From Peptococcus niger (lineage in GTDB: Bacteria; Bacillota; Peptococcia; Peptococcales; Peptococcaceae), in contig NZ_FNAF01000005.1 of assembly GCF_900101835.1 (NCBI RefSeq), forward strand, positions 62,001 through 126,000: a stretch of DNA of 64,000 nt. Direction: 5' to 3'. This document shows positions 40,402 to 51,384 of this stretch, one piece after another. The translations under genes and the position numbers were made by a program. Below the pieces are notes generated by a model, which was not told the DNA's origin, did not search any database, and saw nothing but the letters and a program-made list of their open reading frames with translations. Positions within the stretch are counted from its first letter, which is position 1. Every line of letters starts with the position of its first letter.

Positions 40402-42075
40402 ATGAGATGTTCCGGTTCTGACGTTTTATTCCATGTCCTCATAGAGCAAGGGGTCGATACCATTTTCGGCTATCCTGGAGGTGCGGTGCTGAATATTTAC
40501 GATGCTCTTTACGATTACAGCGACCGAATTCGGCACATTCTCACCGTGGATGAACAGGGCGCTTGCTATGCGGCGGACGGCTACGCCCGTGCCACGGGAA
40601 AAACCGGGGTGGTTTTGGCCACCAGCGGCCCGGGTGCGACCAACCTGGTCACCGGGATTGCCAATGCCTATATGGACAGTATCCCTCTGGTGGCCATCAC
40701 CGGTAATGTGGCCAGTGATATGATTGGGAAAGATTCCTTCCAGGAAATTTACATCACCGGTTGCACCATGCCCATCACCAAGCATAATTTTGTGGTGCGC
40801 AAGGTGGAAGAGCTGGCACCGATTTTACGCCGGGCCTTTGATATTGCGGAAAGCGGGCGTAAGGGGCCGGTGCTGGTGGACCTACCGAAAGATATTACAG
40901 CAGCCTTGACCGACTATGTACCGGTTGAGCCTTCGGATAAGCCCCAAGGGGGAGCGGTGGCAGAGCCATCATCGACCGATTTGGACCTGGTCCGCAAGTT
41001 AATTCAAACGGCGGAACGCCCTTTGATTTATGCAGGGGGCGGTATGATTTCCGGGCAGGCAGAAGAGGCGCTTTTGGCCCTAATGGAGAAGGCGCAAATA
41101 CCGGCTTGCCATACGATTATGGGCATCGGCGCCCTACCGGATGATCACCCCCTTAATTTGGGCATGGTAGGGATGCATGGTAAAACCAGTGCCAACCGGG
41201 CTGTGGAAAATTGCGATTTGCTCTTGGCGCTTGGGGTACGGTTTTCTGACCGAGTGGCCCTTAATTTCAAGCATTTTGCCCCGCAGGCAACTCTGGTTCA
41301 CGTGGACATTGATCCATCTGAGCACCATAAGAATGTAGCGGTGGATTTGGCTGTGGCGGCAGATGCCAAGCCTTTTCTGGAAGGACTGCTGGCGCTTGTC
41401 CAGCCCTGCCGGCATGACCTTTGGCAGGGGGAATTAAAGGCCTTTCAAACAGAAGACTGGCAAGCACCGCCAAAAGATGAACGCCTGGCGCCGACGGCTT
41501 TGGTGGAAACCATGGCGCATTTCATCGGCGAAAGGGGCATCATGGTGACCGATGTCGGCCAGCATCAAATGTGGGCTGCGCAGTCTGCCCATCGGTCGCA
41601 ACCGCGGACCTTTATTACTTCCGGTGGTTTGGGCGCTATGGGATACGGCTACGGCGCAGCCATCGGGGCGGCCTTGGCAAAGCCGGATGAGCGGGTGCTT
41701 CACATTACCGGGGACGGGTCCTTCCATATGAATATGAATGAATTGGCGACAGCCGTCCATTACAAGCTGCCGATTGTAACGGTCATTTTTGACAATCAGG
41801 CGCTGGGCATGCCCCGGCAATGGCAGCACTACATCTACAAAGACCGCTATGCCATGAGTGATTTTTTCCGCGCAACGGACTATGTGGCCTTTGCTGAAGC
41901 ACTGGGGGCCAGAGGAGACCATCCGCGCAATATGACGGAATTTGAAGGGGCCCTGGCAGACGCCTTTACCCGTTCCGGCCCAACGGTCATTTGGTGTGAG
42001 ATTGACCGCCATGCCCAGGTCTTGCCCATGATTCCTGCCGGCGGTACGGTAGCGGACAGCATCACGACAGCCTAG
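40402..42075 (+). CDS. ilvB: Acetolactate synthase, catalytic subunit
   Basis: 557 residues. ThDP-dependent: catalytic E51 in TVDEQGA, GYPGGAVL at 23-30 and GDGSFHMNMNEL near 434 with the ThDP-binding Asn in FDNQALGM. It makes acetolactate from pyruvate (valine, leucine) or acetohydroxybutyrate (isoleucine). AAGAGGTG precedes the ATG. First gene of ilvBNCD; its small subunit follows 8 bases later. Confidence 0.95.
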   Translation: MRCSGSDVLFHVLIEQGVDTIFGYPGGAVLNIYDALYDYSDRIRHILTVDEQGACYAADGYARATGKTGVVLATSGPGATNLVTGIANAYMDSIPLVAITGNVASDMIGKDSFQEIYITGCTMPITKHNFVVRKVEELAPILRRAFDIAESGRKGPVLVDLPKDITAALTDYVPVEPSDKPQGGAVAEPSSTDLDLVRKLIQTAERPLIYAGGGMISGQAEEALLALMEKAQIPACHTIMGIGALPDDHPLNLGMVGMHGKTSANRAVENCDLLLALGVRFSDRVALNFKHFAPQATLVHVDIDPSEHHKNVAVDLAVAADAKPFLEGLLALVQPCRHDLWQGELKAFQTEDWQAPPKDERLAPTALVETMAHFIGERGIMVTDVGQHQMWAAQSAHRSQPRTFITSGGLGAMGYGYGAAIGAALAKPDERVLHITGDGSFHMNMNELATAVHYKLPIVTVIFDNQALGMPRQWQHYIYKDRYAMSDFFRATDYVAFAEALGARGDHPRNMTEFEGALADAFTRSGPTVIWCEIDRHAQVLPMIPAGGTVADSITTA

Positions 42076-42083
42076 GAGGTCCC

Positions 42084-43606
<1,523 letters not shown>

Positions 43607-43614
43607 GAGGGGCT

Positions 43615-45288
43615 ATGGAGAAACAGCAACCGTCAAAAGTGGTATTGGAGGGGCCTGAACGGGCGCCGAATCGCAGCCTATTTTACGCTATGGGTTATAC
43701 AGAAGAAGAGCTCCACCGGCCCCTGGTCGGGGTGGTCAGCGCTTACAGTGAAATTGTCCCCGGTCACCAGCATTTGGATAAATTGGCCCAGGCGGTCATG
43801 GATGGGGTGCGGTTGGCCGGCGGAACGCCGGTCTTGGTGCCGGCCATCGGCGTTTGTGATGGGATTACGATGGGGCATAACGGGATGCGGTATTCCTTGC
43901 CGAGCCGGGAATTGATTGCCGATTCGGTTGAAACCATGGCCCTGGCGCATGGGTTTGATGGTTTGGTCCTGGTGCCGAACTGTGACAAAATCGTGCCGGG
44001 CATGGTGATGGGGGCCGTGCGGATTAACCTGCCGACCCTTGTTCTTTCCGGTGGGCCCATGCTGGCCGGGCATATCGGTGAGCAGGCGGTGTCTCTTTCC
44101 GGCTTATTTGAAGCCGTCGGCGCCTATAAAAATGGGACCATCACCGGTGAGTTGCTGGAGCAGATGACCCAGGACACCTGCCCTGGTTGTGGATCTTGTG
44201 CCGGCATGTACACGGCCAATTCGATGAACTGCCTAATGGAGGCCCTGGGCCTGGGCCTGCCCGGGAATGGGACCATTCCGGCGGTATCTGCAGCCCGCCG
44301 CCGGCTGGCCAAGACCGCCGGCATGCGGATCATGGCCCTGATTGAGCAGGGCGTACAGGCGCGCGATATTGTCACGGCAGATGCCTTGCACGATGCCCTG
44401 GCCTGTGATATGGCGCTGGGTTGCTCGTCCAACTCGGTCTTGCACCTGCTTGCCATTGCCAACGAAGCCGGCGTCAGCCTGGACTTGCAGGATTTTAACG
44501 ACCTCAGCGAACAGGTGCCTAACCTCTGCCACCTGGCACCGGCAGGGCCGCATCATATTGAAGAATTGGACGCAGCCGGCGGTATTCAAGCGGTGCTCAA
44601 AGAATTGATGCATACCGGTCTTCTGCACCTGCAGCGGCCGATGGTTTCCGGTAAAACGCTCCAGGTTCAAATTGCGGATGCTGACAATTTGAACACGACC
44701 ATTATCCGGCCATATGCCGACCCCTATTCAAAAACCGGCGGCCTGGCCATTTTATTCGGTAATATCGCCCCCCGTGGCGCCGTGGTAAAGCGCAGCGCCG
44801 TTGCAGCGGAAATGCTTGTGCATGAAGGCCCGGCCCGGGTCTTCGATGGCGAAGAAGAGGCGATTGCCGCCATTTATGCCGGGAAAATCCGACCCGGTGA
44901 TGTGGTGGTGATTCGCTATGAGGGGCCGACCGGCGGCCCGGGGATGCGGGAAATGCTCAACCCGACCAGTGCCCTGGCCGGCATGGGACTGGACAGTTCG
45001 GTCGCCTTATTGACAGACGGTCGTTTTTCCGGTGCCTCCCGCGGCGCTTCTATCGGTCACGTCAGCCCGGAAGCGGCCCAGGGCGGTCCGATTGCCTTGA
45101 TTGAAGAAGGAGATACCATCGCCATTGATATTCCCGCCTACACCATTCAGTTAAAGGTTTCCGATGACGTATTGGCCGCGCGCCGCAGCAGATACCGGCA
45201 ACCACCCATGCGGGTGACAAGCGGTTGGCTCAGCCGCTATGCGCGCCTGGTTTCCGGCGCCGATCAAGGGGCTGTGCTGAAGGGCTGA
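43615..45288 (+). CDS. ilvD: Dihydroxyacid dehydratase
   Basis: 557 residues. Fe-S cluster ligands are seen in [14 protein letters not shown] near 119-132 and [20 protein letters not shown] near 187; the C-terminal [19 protein letters not shown] is the substrate-binding signature. It produces the 2-keto acids of valine and isoleucine. AGGAGGGG overlaps the ilvC end. No leuABCD or ilvE in the window. Confidence 0.96.
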   Translation: MEKQQPSKVVLEGPERAPNRSLFYAMGYTEEELHRPLVGVVSAYSEIVPGHQHLDKLAQAVMDGVRLAGGTPVLVPAIGVCDGITMGHNGMRYSLPSRELIADSVETMALAHGFDGLVLVPNCDKIVPGMVMGAVRINLPTLVLSGGPMLAGHIGEQAVSLSGLFEAVGAYKNGTITGELLEQMTQDTCPGCGSCAGMYTANSMNCLMEALGLGLPGNGTIPAVSAARRRLAKTAGMRIMALIEQGVQARDIVTADALHDALACDMALGCSSNSVLHLLAIANEAGVSLDLQDFNDLSEQVPNLCHLAPAGPHHIEELDAAGGIQAVLKELMHTGLLHLQRPMVSGKTLQVQIADADNLNTTIIRPYADPYSKTGGLAILFGNIAPRGAVVKRSAVAAEMLVHEGPARVFDGEEEAIAAIYAGKIRPGDVVVIRYEGPTGGPGMREMLNPTSALAGMGLDSSVALLTDGRFSGASRGASIGHVSPEAAQGGPIALIEEGDTIAIDIPAYTIQLKVSDDVLAARRSRYRQPPMRVTSGWLSRYARLVSGADQGAVLKG

Positions 45289-45342
45289 CTCGGTCAGCGA
45301 CCCCACCAAAATACCCCGCATAGGATGAAGGATATATGTACC

Positions 45343-45381
45343 GCCCCCAGTTGGACCTAAAAATCCAACTGGGGGCCTTTT
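45343..45381 (+). terminator. Terminator of the ilv operon
   Basis: GCCCCCAGTTGGA pairs with TCCAACTGGGGGC around CCTAAAAA, then CTTTTG. Confidence 0.9.
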
Positions 45382-45600
45382 GATGTCCCCATACAGCTAG
45401 GCCTAAAAAACGGGGACGGCGGGTGAAAATAAAAAAAGACCGCCGGCCCATCAAAATCATGGGATGAGCAAGACGATCTTATAAGCGGAAAGGTCGGAGA
45501 TATGGTTGTATTGGCGGAAAAATTAAGGAGAAATCGGGCGGTTTTAGTCCCCAATAAGGTGCCAGTGAAGACAAGCGGCATAGCATAGAGGGCTGTAAAA
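45382..45600. other. Spacer between convergent ilvD and aconitase
   Basis: No plausible coding frame with a start site. A small GC-rich inverted stretch (about 45408-45445) is the only structure noticed. I see no gene here. Confidence 0.5.
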
Positions 45601-45632
45601 TAAAATCGAGCAAGCCTTTTGCCTGCTCGATT
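45601..45632 (-). terminator. Terminator of the aconitase gene
   Basis: AATCGAGCA and TGCTCGATT form the stem; on the minus strand TTTATTTTA follows. It lies about 60 bases beyond the aconitase stop. Confidence 0.75.
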
Positions 45633-45689
45633 GGGTTCAGCTTAAGGCGGTACTGTAGTCCGCCTTGCCGGGGATAGATTTTTATTGTA

Positions 45690-47627
45690 TTATTTGCGGG
45701 CCTGCTCGTCTTTGACCGTGGCCAAGAGGCCGCCGGCCAAGAGCAATTTTTCTTGACGGGCGCCCAGGTCAATGGCCAAGTGGATGGTTTTGTTTAAACG
45801 TTTCACAAAAACGTCGACCTGGCCGGCTTTGATTTGCGCGGGCAGGTTGGTAAAGGTCAACTCTTCTGTTTCGACCAATTGATCGTAATCGTCAGGATTG
45901 ACGAAGGTCAAGGGGAGGATGCCGTTGTTGATGAGGTTGGCCTTGTGGATACGGGCAAAACTTTTGGCAATGACTGCCCGCACGCCGAGGTAGAGGGGGC
46001 AAAGGGCGGCGTGTTCGCGGCTGGACCCCTGGCCGTAATTTTCACCGGCGACAATAATGGGGGCCGCATTGGTCATGGCCTTGCAGACTTCCGGGAAATC
46101 CGGATCGGCAGGCGTCAGGCAGAAATTGGCCAAGTAGGGCACATTGGACCGGAAGGGGAGCAGCTTTGCGTTGGAGGGGGCGATGTGGTCGGTGGTGATG
46201 TTGTCCTCCAAGTGGGTGGCCACCCGTCCTTCCAGGGTTTCCGGTACGGCAGTGCCGACCGGGCAGTCTTTGATGTTCGGCCCTTTTACCAGGTCCGTTT
46301 GCCCAATAGCCGTTTCAGATGGCGGAATAAAGAGGTTGTGGTCAAGATGGAAAAGAGCCGGATGCTCAATGCCCTGGAAGCGTTTTTCACCATAGGGATC
46401 GGTCAGGACCCCATTGATGGCCGACATGGCGCAGGTTTCAGGACTGGCCAAATAAACGTCTGCGCTGGCGGTACCGCTGCGCGCGTAAAAGTTGCGGTTA
46501 AATGAGCGCAGGGAGACCCCGTTTGTATTCGGGGCCTGGCCCATGCCGATGCAGGGGCCGCAGCCACATTCTAAAATGCGGGCGCCTGCTTCGATAAAAA
46601 TAGACAGCAAACCATCATCAGCCAGGCGTTTTAAAATTTGTCGAGACCCGGGTGAAATCACCAAGGAAACATTCGGATCAACCCGGTTGCCTTTTAAAAC
46701 AGCCGCCACTTTCGCCAAGTCAACATAAGAAGAGTTGGTGCAGGAGCCGATGGCCACTTGGTTGACCTTTAAGCCGGCTTTCTCCGCAACGGATACCACG
46801 GCATCCGGACTGTGGGGGCAAGCCAGCAGGGGGTGTAAGGTCGTTAAATCGATTTCAATTGTTTTAGCGTAGACGGCATCGGCATCGGCGGTCAGCGGCT
46901 GCCAATCATTTTCCCGGTTAAAGGAAGCCAGGTAACTGCGGGTCAAATCATCTGACGGGAAAATGGACGTGGTGGCCCCCAGTTCAGCGCCCATATTGGT
47001 GATGGTGGCGCGTTCCGGAACGGTCAGTGTCGCCACGCCTTCGCCGGTGTATTCGTAGACCTTGTTGACCCCGCCTTTGACGGTTTCCCGGCGCAGGACT
47101 TCCAAGATAATGTCTTTGGCGGCAACGCCCGGGGACAGTTTGCCGGACAGACGCACTTCAATGACTTCCGGCATGGTGATGTAATAGGGGCGGCCGGCCA
47201 TGGCAGCTGCTACGTCAACGCCGCCGGCACCGATGGCAATCATGCCGATGCCGCCGCCTGTAGGGGTGTGAGAATCTGAGCCGATTAAGGTTTTACCGGG
47301 AATACCGAAGTTTTCCAGGTGCACTTGGTGGCAGATGCCGTTGCCGGCCTTGGACAGCCAAATGCCGTAATTGGCCGCAGCACTTTGAATAAAGAGGTGG
47401 TCGTCAAAATTTTCCGGTCCGCTTTGCAGCATATTGTGGTCGATGTAGGCCACGGACCGCTCGGTGCGGACGCGGGGCGGATTCATTGCCTCCAATTCCA
47501 GATAGGCCATGGTCCCGGTAGAGTCTTGCGTCAGGGTTTGGTCTATTTTCAGACCAATTTCATTCCCCGGAATCATTTCTCCATCCACCAAATGTGCAGA
47601 GATGATTTTTTCGGTTAAAGTCGCCAT
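45690..47627 (-). CDS. Aconitate hydratase (about 645-residue type)
   Basis: 645 residues from MATLTEKIISAH, chosen because GGAGGG precedes this ATG; an ATG four codons earlier overlaps the site. The three 4Fe-4S cysteines are in GSCTNSSYVD and CGCGPCIGM, substrate motif GSDSHTPTGGGIGMIAIGAGGVD near 115-137, and the swivel domain has GENYGQGSSREHAAL. The size fits the compact mitochondrial-like/Aquifex-type aconitases rather than the 900-residue AcnA. It interconverts citrate and isocitrate, probably feeding glutamate synthesis. Monocistronic; no citrate synthase or isocitrate dehydrogenase nearby. Confidence 0.92.
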   Translation of the reverse strand: MATLTEKIISAHLVDGEMIPGNEIGLKIDQTLTQDSTGTMAYLELEAMNPPRVRTERSVAYIDHNMLQSGPENFDDHLFIQSAAANYGIWLSKAGNGICHQVHLENFGIPGKTLIGSDSHTPTGGGIGMIAIGAGGVDVAAAMAGRPYYITMPEVIEVRLSGKLSPGVAAKDIILEVLRRETVKGGVNKVYEYTGEGVATLTVPERATITNMGAELGATTSIFPSDDLTRSYLASFNRENDWQPLTADADAVYAKTIEIDLTTLHPLLACPHSPDAVVSVAEKAGLKVNQVAIGSCTNSSYVDLAKVAAVLKGNRVDPNVSLVISPGSRQILKRLADDGLLSIFIEAGARILECGCGPCIGMGQAPNTNGVSLRSFNRNFYARSGTASADVYLASPETCAMSAINGVLTDPYGEKRFQGIEHPALFHLDHNLFIPPSETAIGQTDLVKGPNIKDCPVGTAVPETLEGRVATHLEDNITTDHIAPSNAKLLPFRSNVPYLANFCLTPADPDFPEVCKAMTNAAPIIVAGENYGQGSSREHAALCPLYLGVRAVIAKSFARIHKANLINNGILPLTFVNPDDYDQLVETEELTFTNLPAQIKAGQVDVFVKRLNKTIHLAIDLGARQEKLLLAGGLLATVKDEQARK

Positions 47628-47768
47628 AATGCCCTCCATTTCGTGTTAGCGTGACTATAATCACATTTTATACAATCTGCACCGACCTCGTCAAGGTGTG
47701 GGTCTGCGCCGACCAGCGGCATGGACTCTGGCCTTTGGATGAGGGGTAAAAAGTTAGCTGCATCTGAC

Positions 47769-47797
47769 TTGATTGCAGGCTGAAAATTTGTTAAAAT
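47769..47797 (+). promoter_or_regulatory. Promoter of the three-hairpin RNA
   Basis: TTGATT (47769-47774), 17 bases, TAAAAT (47792-47797). Predicted start near 47804. Confidence 0.6.
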
Positions 47798-47803
47798 AAA
47801 GTC

Positions 47804-47890
47804 AGGATCAGCGGAGCGGTCTCCGACCGCTCTAGGGGTCGGCATCAGCACCCGACCCACACAGCCACTCTTCGGAGTGGCTTTTTTTCA
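47804..47890 (+). ncRNA. Candidate small RNA of three consecutive hairpins
   Basis: Back-to-back stems GAGCGGT/ACCGCTC (47815-47833), GGGTCGG/CCGACCC (about 47836-47857) and AGCCACTC-TTCG-GAGTGGCT (47862-47881), the last capped by a stable TTCG tetraloop and followed by seven T. With the promoter upstream this is a compact, about 87-base, fully structured transcript ending 35 bases before comF. It may be a free small RNA or an attenuated comF leader. No known family recognised. Confidence 0.55.
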
Positions 47891-47924
47891 TGGCACACTT
47901 GTGGCGCATCAGGGAGGAAACGAG

Positions 47925-48641
47925 ATGCCATCATCGCCGATTAATCTTTTCTTGGAAGCCCTTTTTCCAACACCGCGCAATTGCCTGCTTTGTCAGGCCC
48001 CCATTGCCGGCTTCGGCCTTTGCGAGGCCTGCCATAAGCTATATGAGGAAAAAAGACAAGGCAACGGTCAATGCCTGCGTTGCGGCAGTTTCGGTGTGCG
48101 CGGTCAGGCTTGCGATGTTTGCCGCCATTGGCCGCAATATATCCACCGGGTGTCCGCCCTTTGGCCCTATGAAAAAGAGGTTCGCGCTGCTATTTTGGCC
48201 TATAAATACCAGGGCAAGCCTTGGATGGCAACAGGTTTTGCACAAGCTTGCCTGCCTTTTATCCCGCCGGGAGTTGACCTGCTGGTTCCCGTGCCCTTGC
48301 ACGCCTCACGGTTGCGAGAGCGGGGGTATAACCAGAGCCTGCTCTTAGCCAAGGCCCTTCACGCCGCCGGCGGTCCGCCGGTTTCAGATGCCTTGCGCCG
48401 GATTAAGGCCACCCCCCACCAGGTGGGCCTATCCAAAAGGGCCCGTTTGCACAATTTGGATGGTGCCATTAGGGTCCAGCGGCCGGAAGCGGTGGCCGGC
48501 CGCCATGTGTGCTTGATTGATGACGTCATCACCACCGGGTCGACCATTGAACATTGCGGCCGGGCCTTGCATCGGGCCGGCGCTTCTGCGGTGAGCGCCC
48601 TGGTCTTGGCCGCCGGCTACGGGTCTCTGGCCGGCCGTTGA
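47925..48641 (+). CDS. comF: ComF-family phosphoribosyltransferase-like protein
   Basis: 238 residues from MPSSPINLFLEA (GGGAGGAAAC upstream; an upstream frame reaches into the RNA terminator). Four CxxC pairs in the N-terminal zinc-binding region (C20/C23, C33/C36, C50/C53, C63/C66), then a PRTase fold with the PRPP loop VCLIDDVITTGST near 196-208 and the ERGYNQS motif. ComF is needed for DNA uptake in competent bacteria, acting in import or with recombination helicases. No other com gene is in the window. Confidence 0.88.
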   Translation: MPSSPINLFLEALFPTPRNCLLCQAPIAGFGLCEACHKLYEEKRQGNGQCLRCGSFGVRGQACDVCRHWPQYIHRVSALWPYEKEVRAAILAYKYQGKPWMATGFAQACLPFIPPGVDLLVPVPLHASRLRERGYNQSLLLAKALHAAGGPPVSDALRRIKATPHQVGLSKRARLHNLDGAIRVQRPEAVAGRHVCLIDDVITTGSTIEHCGRALHRAGASAVSALVLAAGYGSLAGR

Positions 48642-48680
48642 GGAAAATAGAAAAAACGATAAATTTTTTTACATAATGCT

Positions 48681-48709
48681 TGCATTTTTATGCATGACCT
48701 TGTAGAATA
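48681..48709 (+). promoter_or_regulatory. Promoter with overlapping ARG-box-like operator
   Basis: -35 TTGCAT (48681-48686), 17 bases, -10 TAGAAT (48704-48709). TGCAT-TTTT-ATGCA (48682-48695) overlaps the -35 and matches the ArgR/AhrC consensus TGNAT-WWWW-ATNCA. Repression by arginine-bound ArgR is inferred. Confidence 0.65.
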
Positions 48710-48753
48710 GGGTACAGATTAAGTGACTGCTGTCATAATTAAAGGGGAGAGAT

Positions 48754-49605
48754 ATGAAAATGAAAAAAATTCTAGCATCTATTTTAGCGCTCGCCTTGAG
48801 CGTTTCCGTATTGACGGCCTGCGGTGGTGGCGGCGACACTTCCGCTACATCCGCTACATCTGAAGCCGGCTCAACAGCGGAAAGTTCGTCTAACGCCATT
48901 GTGGTTGGGACCAACCCGACTTTTGCGCCCTTTGAATTCCAAGATGAAGAAGGGAATATGAAAGGCTTTGACCTGGACTTGATGCGCGCCATCGCTGAAG
49001 AAGAAGGGCTTGAAGTTGAATTTAAGAGCCTGTCCTTTGATGCTTTGACCGCCGCCATCCAAAATGGCGAAATTGATGTCATCGCTGCCGGGATGAGCAT
49101 TACCCCGGACCGCCAAGAGCAATTGCTCTTCAGCAAGCCTTATATGGACGCCTCTTTGGGCATCTATGTGGCCAAAGATACCGAGGGTGTTAGTGGTGTT
49201 GGTGACCTGAAAGGCAAAGTTGTTGCCGCTCAGCAAGGGACGACCGGTGCCGATGAAGTGCAAGATTTGGCTAAGAAACGCCAAATCGGTGAAGCAAAAA
49301 TTCTCGAAGACTACAACATGTGCTTCTTAGAATTGTCCAACGGTGGCGCTGATGCCTTGATCATTGACCTGCCGGTGGCTGAAAACTACATGAAAAACAA
49401 TCCGGACCAGGTTAAAATGGTTGGTGAACCCTATGTTGCCGATTACTATGGTTTAGCGCTGGCTAAGGACAACACCGACCTGCAACAAAAAATCAACGAT
49501 GGCTTGGATAAGGTCATTAAGAGTGGGAAATTTGAAGCACTCTGCAAAAAATATGAACTGCCCGTACCGCAGTCCATTATTGACGGAACGGCTAAAGTTG
49601 CCTAA
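48754..49605 (+). CDS. Amino acid ABC transporter substrate-binding lipoprotein
   Basis: 283 residues with a lipoprotein signal (LTAC, lipidated C23), a Ser/Thr/Glu linker and a family 3 solute-binding domain: VGTNPTFAPFEFQDEEG near 49-65, GFDLDLMRAIA near 71 and DVIAAGMSITPDRQ near 108. The Asp/Arg pair that grips the amino acid carboxylate and amine is in ITPDR. Polar amino acids are the class of ligand; the ARG-box upstream hints at arginine or another basic amino acid. GGGGAGAG precedes the ATG. Confidence 0.88.
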   Translation: MKMKKILASILALALSVSVLTACGGGGDTSATSATSEAGSTAESSSNAIVVGTNPTFAPFEFQDEEGNMKGFDLDLMRAIAEEEGLEVEFKSLSFDALTAAIQNGEIDVIAAGMSITPDRQEQLLFSKPYMDASLGIYVAKDTEGVSGVGDLKGKVVAAQQGTTGADEVQDLAKKRQIGEAKILEDYNMCFLELSNGGADALIIDLPVAENYMKNNPDQVKMVGEPYVADYYGLALAKDNTDLQQKINDGLDKVIKSGKFEALCKKYELPVPQSIIDGTAKVA

Positions 49606-49620
49606 CTGATATGATTTTAA

Positions 49621-49648
49621 ATGAGATGCGAGGACACTCGCATCTCAT
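49621..49648 (+). other. Intercistronic hairpin
   Basis: Perfect 12-bp stem ATGAGATGCGAG/CTCGCATCTCAT with loop GACA, no T tract. Position between binding-protein and permease genes suits an mRNA-stabilising element that raises binding-protein output. Confidence 0.7.
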
Positions 49649-49675
49649 TGGTCTTTATGGAGCAAAGGAGGACCT

Positions 49676-50386
49676 ATGCAGCTCAATTTTTGGCACCATT
49701 TTACAGCGGTCTTGCCGATCGTTATTAAAGGGGCGGAATTTACGATTAAAGTAACCGCCGTCGCCGTACTCATCGGGATTATCATCGGTTTAACCATGTC
49801 CCTGATGAAGCTCAGTGGCAACCGGTTGTTAAAACTTATTGCAAATATCTATATTGAATTTTTCCGCGGAACGCCGCTTTTGGTGCAGATTTTCCTGTGG
49901 CATTACGGGGTCTCCTCGCTGATCACCGCCTTCAGTGGTGACAAATTTCACTTCCAAGTAATTACCACAGCCTTTGTTGTCCTGGGGATCAACTCAGGCG
50001 CCTATGTCGCGGAAATTTTCCGAGCCGGCATCCAAGGGGTTGACATCGGCCAGGTGGAAGCGGCCCGGTCTTTGGGCATGAGCAAGGCCCAGACCTTGCG
50101 GCATGTGGTCGTGCCGCAGGCTTGGAAACTGGTGATTCCGCCCTTGGGAAATGAATTTGTTATGCTGTTGAAAGACAGCTCCTTGCTGTCAACCATCGGG
50201 GCCATGGAAATCATGAAACGGGGGCAAATTTATATCGGAATGCATGCCACCCCCTTTCCGGCATATGTGGCCGTGGCCCTCTGCTATCTGGTCATTACCT
50301 TTACCCTAACCAGATTTATCAACGGATACGAGCGGAAACTTTCTTCCGGCGGCAAAAATGCCCGCAGCATGACGGACATCAGATAG
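49676..50386 (+). CDS. Amino acid ABC transporter permease (HisM/GlnP type)
   Basis: 236 residues with five membrane helices. The EAA loop that docks with the ATPase is clear: [24 protein letters not shown] near 123-146. The [17 protein letters not shown] stretch near 62-78 is the polar amino acid permease signature. GGAGG upstream; ATPase gene follows 10 bases later. Probably homodimeric since only one permease gene is present. Confidence 0.9.
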   Translation: MQLNFWHHFTAVLPIVIKGAEFTIKVTAVAVLIGIIIGLTMSLMKLSGNRLLKLIANIYIEFFRGTPLLVQIFLWHYGVSSLITAFSGDKFHFQVITTAFVVLGINSGAYVAEIFRAGIQGVDIGQVEAARSLGMSKAQTLRHVVVPQAWKLVIPPLGNEFVMLLKDSSLLSTIGAMEIMKRGQIYIGMHATPFPAYVAVALCYLVITFTLTRFINGYERKLSSGGKNARSMTDIR

Positions 50387-50396
50387 GAGGACAGCC

Positions 50397-51119
50397 ATGA
50401 TTGAAATCAAAAATTTACACAAATCCTTTGGTAAATTGGAAGTCCTTAAAGGGATTAACGAAACCATTGCCGATGGTGAAGTTGTTTCCGTTATCGGCCC
50501 GTCCGGCAGCGGGAAAAGTACCTTCTTGCGTTGCATCAACCTTTTGGAAGAACCGACAGAGGGGCAAATCATCATCGACGGCGAGGATATCACAGATCCC
50601 TCCCATGATGTCAACCAAATGCGGGCCCAAGTCGGCATGGTGTTTCAACGCTTTAACCTCTTTCCCCATAAGAGTGTCTTAGACAACATCATGTTGGCAC
50701 CGATCAATGTGTCCAAAGTATCCAAGGCAGAAGCAGAGGCAAGGGCGCGCGAACTCTTGAAGACCGTGGGCTTGTCGGATAAAGCCGATGCTTACCCTCA
50801 CAGCCTATCCGGCGGGCAACAACAGCGTGTTGCCATTGCCCGTGCGCTGGCCATGCAGCCGCGCTACCTGCTCTTTGATGAGCCCACCTCCGCCCTGGAC
50901 CCGGAAATGGTCGGCGAAGTCTTGTCCGTCATTAAGGGCTTGACCCAAACCGGCATGACCCTCGTCATCGTCACCCATGAAATGGGTTTTGCCCGTGAAG
51001 TCAGTGACCGTGTCTTCTTTATCGACCAAGGTGTCGTTATGGAAAAAGGCGACCCTGAAGCCATTTTCGGCAACCCGCAAATGGACCGGACCAAGGATTT
51101 CTTAGCCAAGGTGCTTTAA
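50397..51119 (+). CDS. Amino acid ABC transporter ATP-binding protein (GlnQ/ArtP type)
   Basis: 240 residues with Walker A GPSGSGKS at 34-41, signature LSGGQ at 137-141, Walker B LLFDEPT at 158-164 and switch histidine in VTHEMGF. The [17 protein letters not shown] segment is characteristic of polar amino acid importers. Last gene of the binding protein-permease-ATPase operon. Confidence 0.94.
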   Translation: MIEIKNLHKSFGKLEVLKGINETIADGEVVSVIGPSGSGKSTFLRCINLLEEPTEGQIIIDGEDITDPSHDVNQMRAQVGMVFQRFNLFPHKSVLDNIMLAPINVSKVSKAEAEARARELLKTVGLSDKADAYPHSLSGGQQQRVAIARALAMQPRYLLFDEPTSALDPEMVGEVLSVIKGLTQTGMTLVIVTHEMGFAREVSDRVFFIDQGVVMEKGDPEAIFGNPQMDRTKDFLAKVL

Positions 51120-51181
51120 AAAATGAGCCGCTTGGGCGACTGGTCGGCAAAAACAAGATAAAAAAGCAGATTTTTTGCATT

Positions 51182-51226
51182 GCCCCCAAAACTAGGACCA
51201 AAATGAGGTCAAGTTTTGGGGGCCTT
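51182..51226 (+). terminator. Terminator of the amino acid transporter operon
   Basis: GCCCCCAAAACT pairs with AGTTTTGGGGGC around a loop that holds GACC/GGTC, then CTTTATA. Confidence 0.85.
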
Positions 51227-51384
51227 TATATGGGCAAAAACCGTCTGAGAGGCAAGAGTCATCTATTTGGAAAATTGCTGGTCGGTTCTTAAAGTTTATA
51301 AAAGGGATTTTGAAAATTTTTAAAAGAAGAACAAGAGGGTATAAGTCTTTTAGATGACATCGCTAGACTCAGAAAGGAGACACT

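Noticed and set aside
45834-46505. 223-codon plus-strand frame opposite the aconitase gene
   Set aside because: Lies entirely antisense to a conserved enzyme, has no ribosome site and a low-complexity GC-driven composition.
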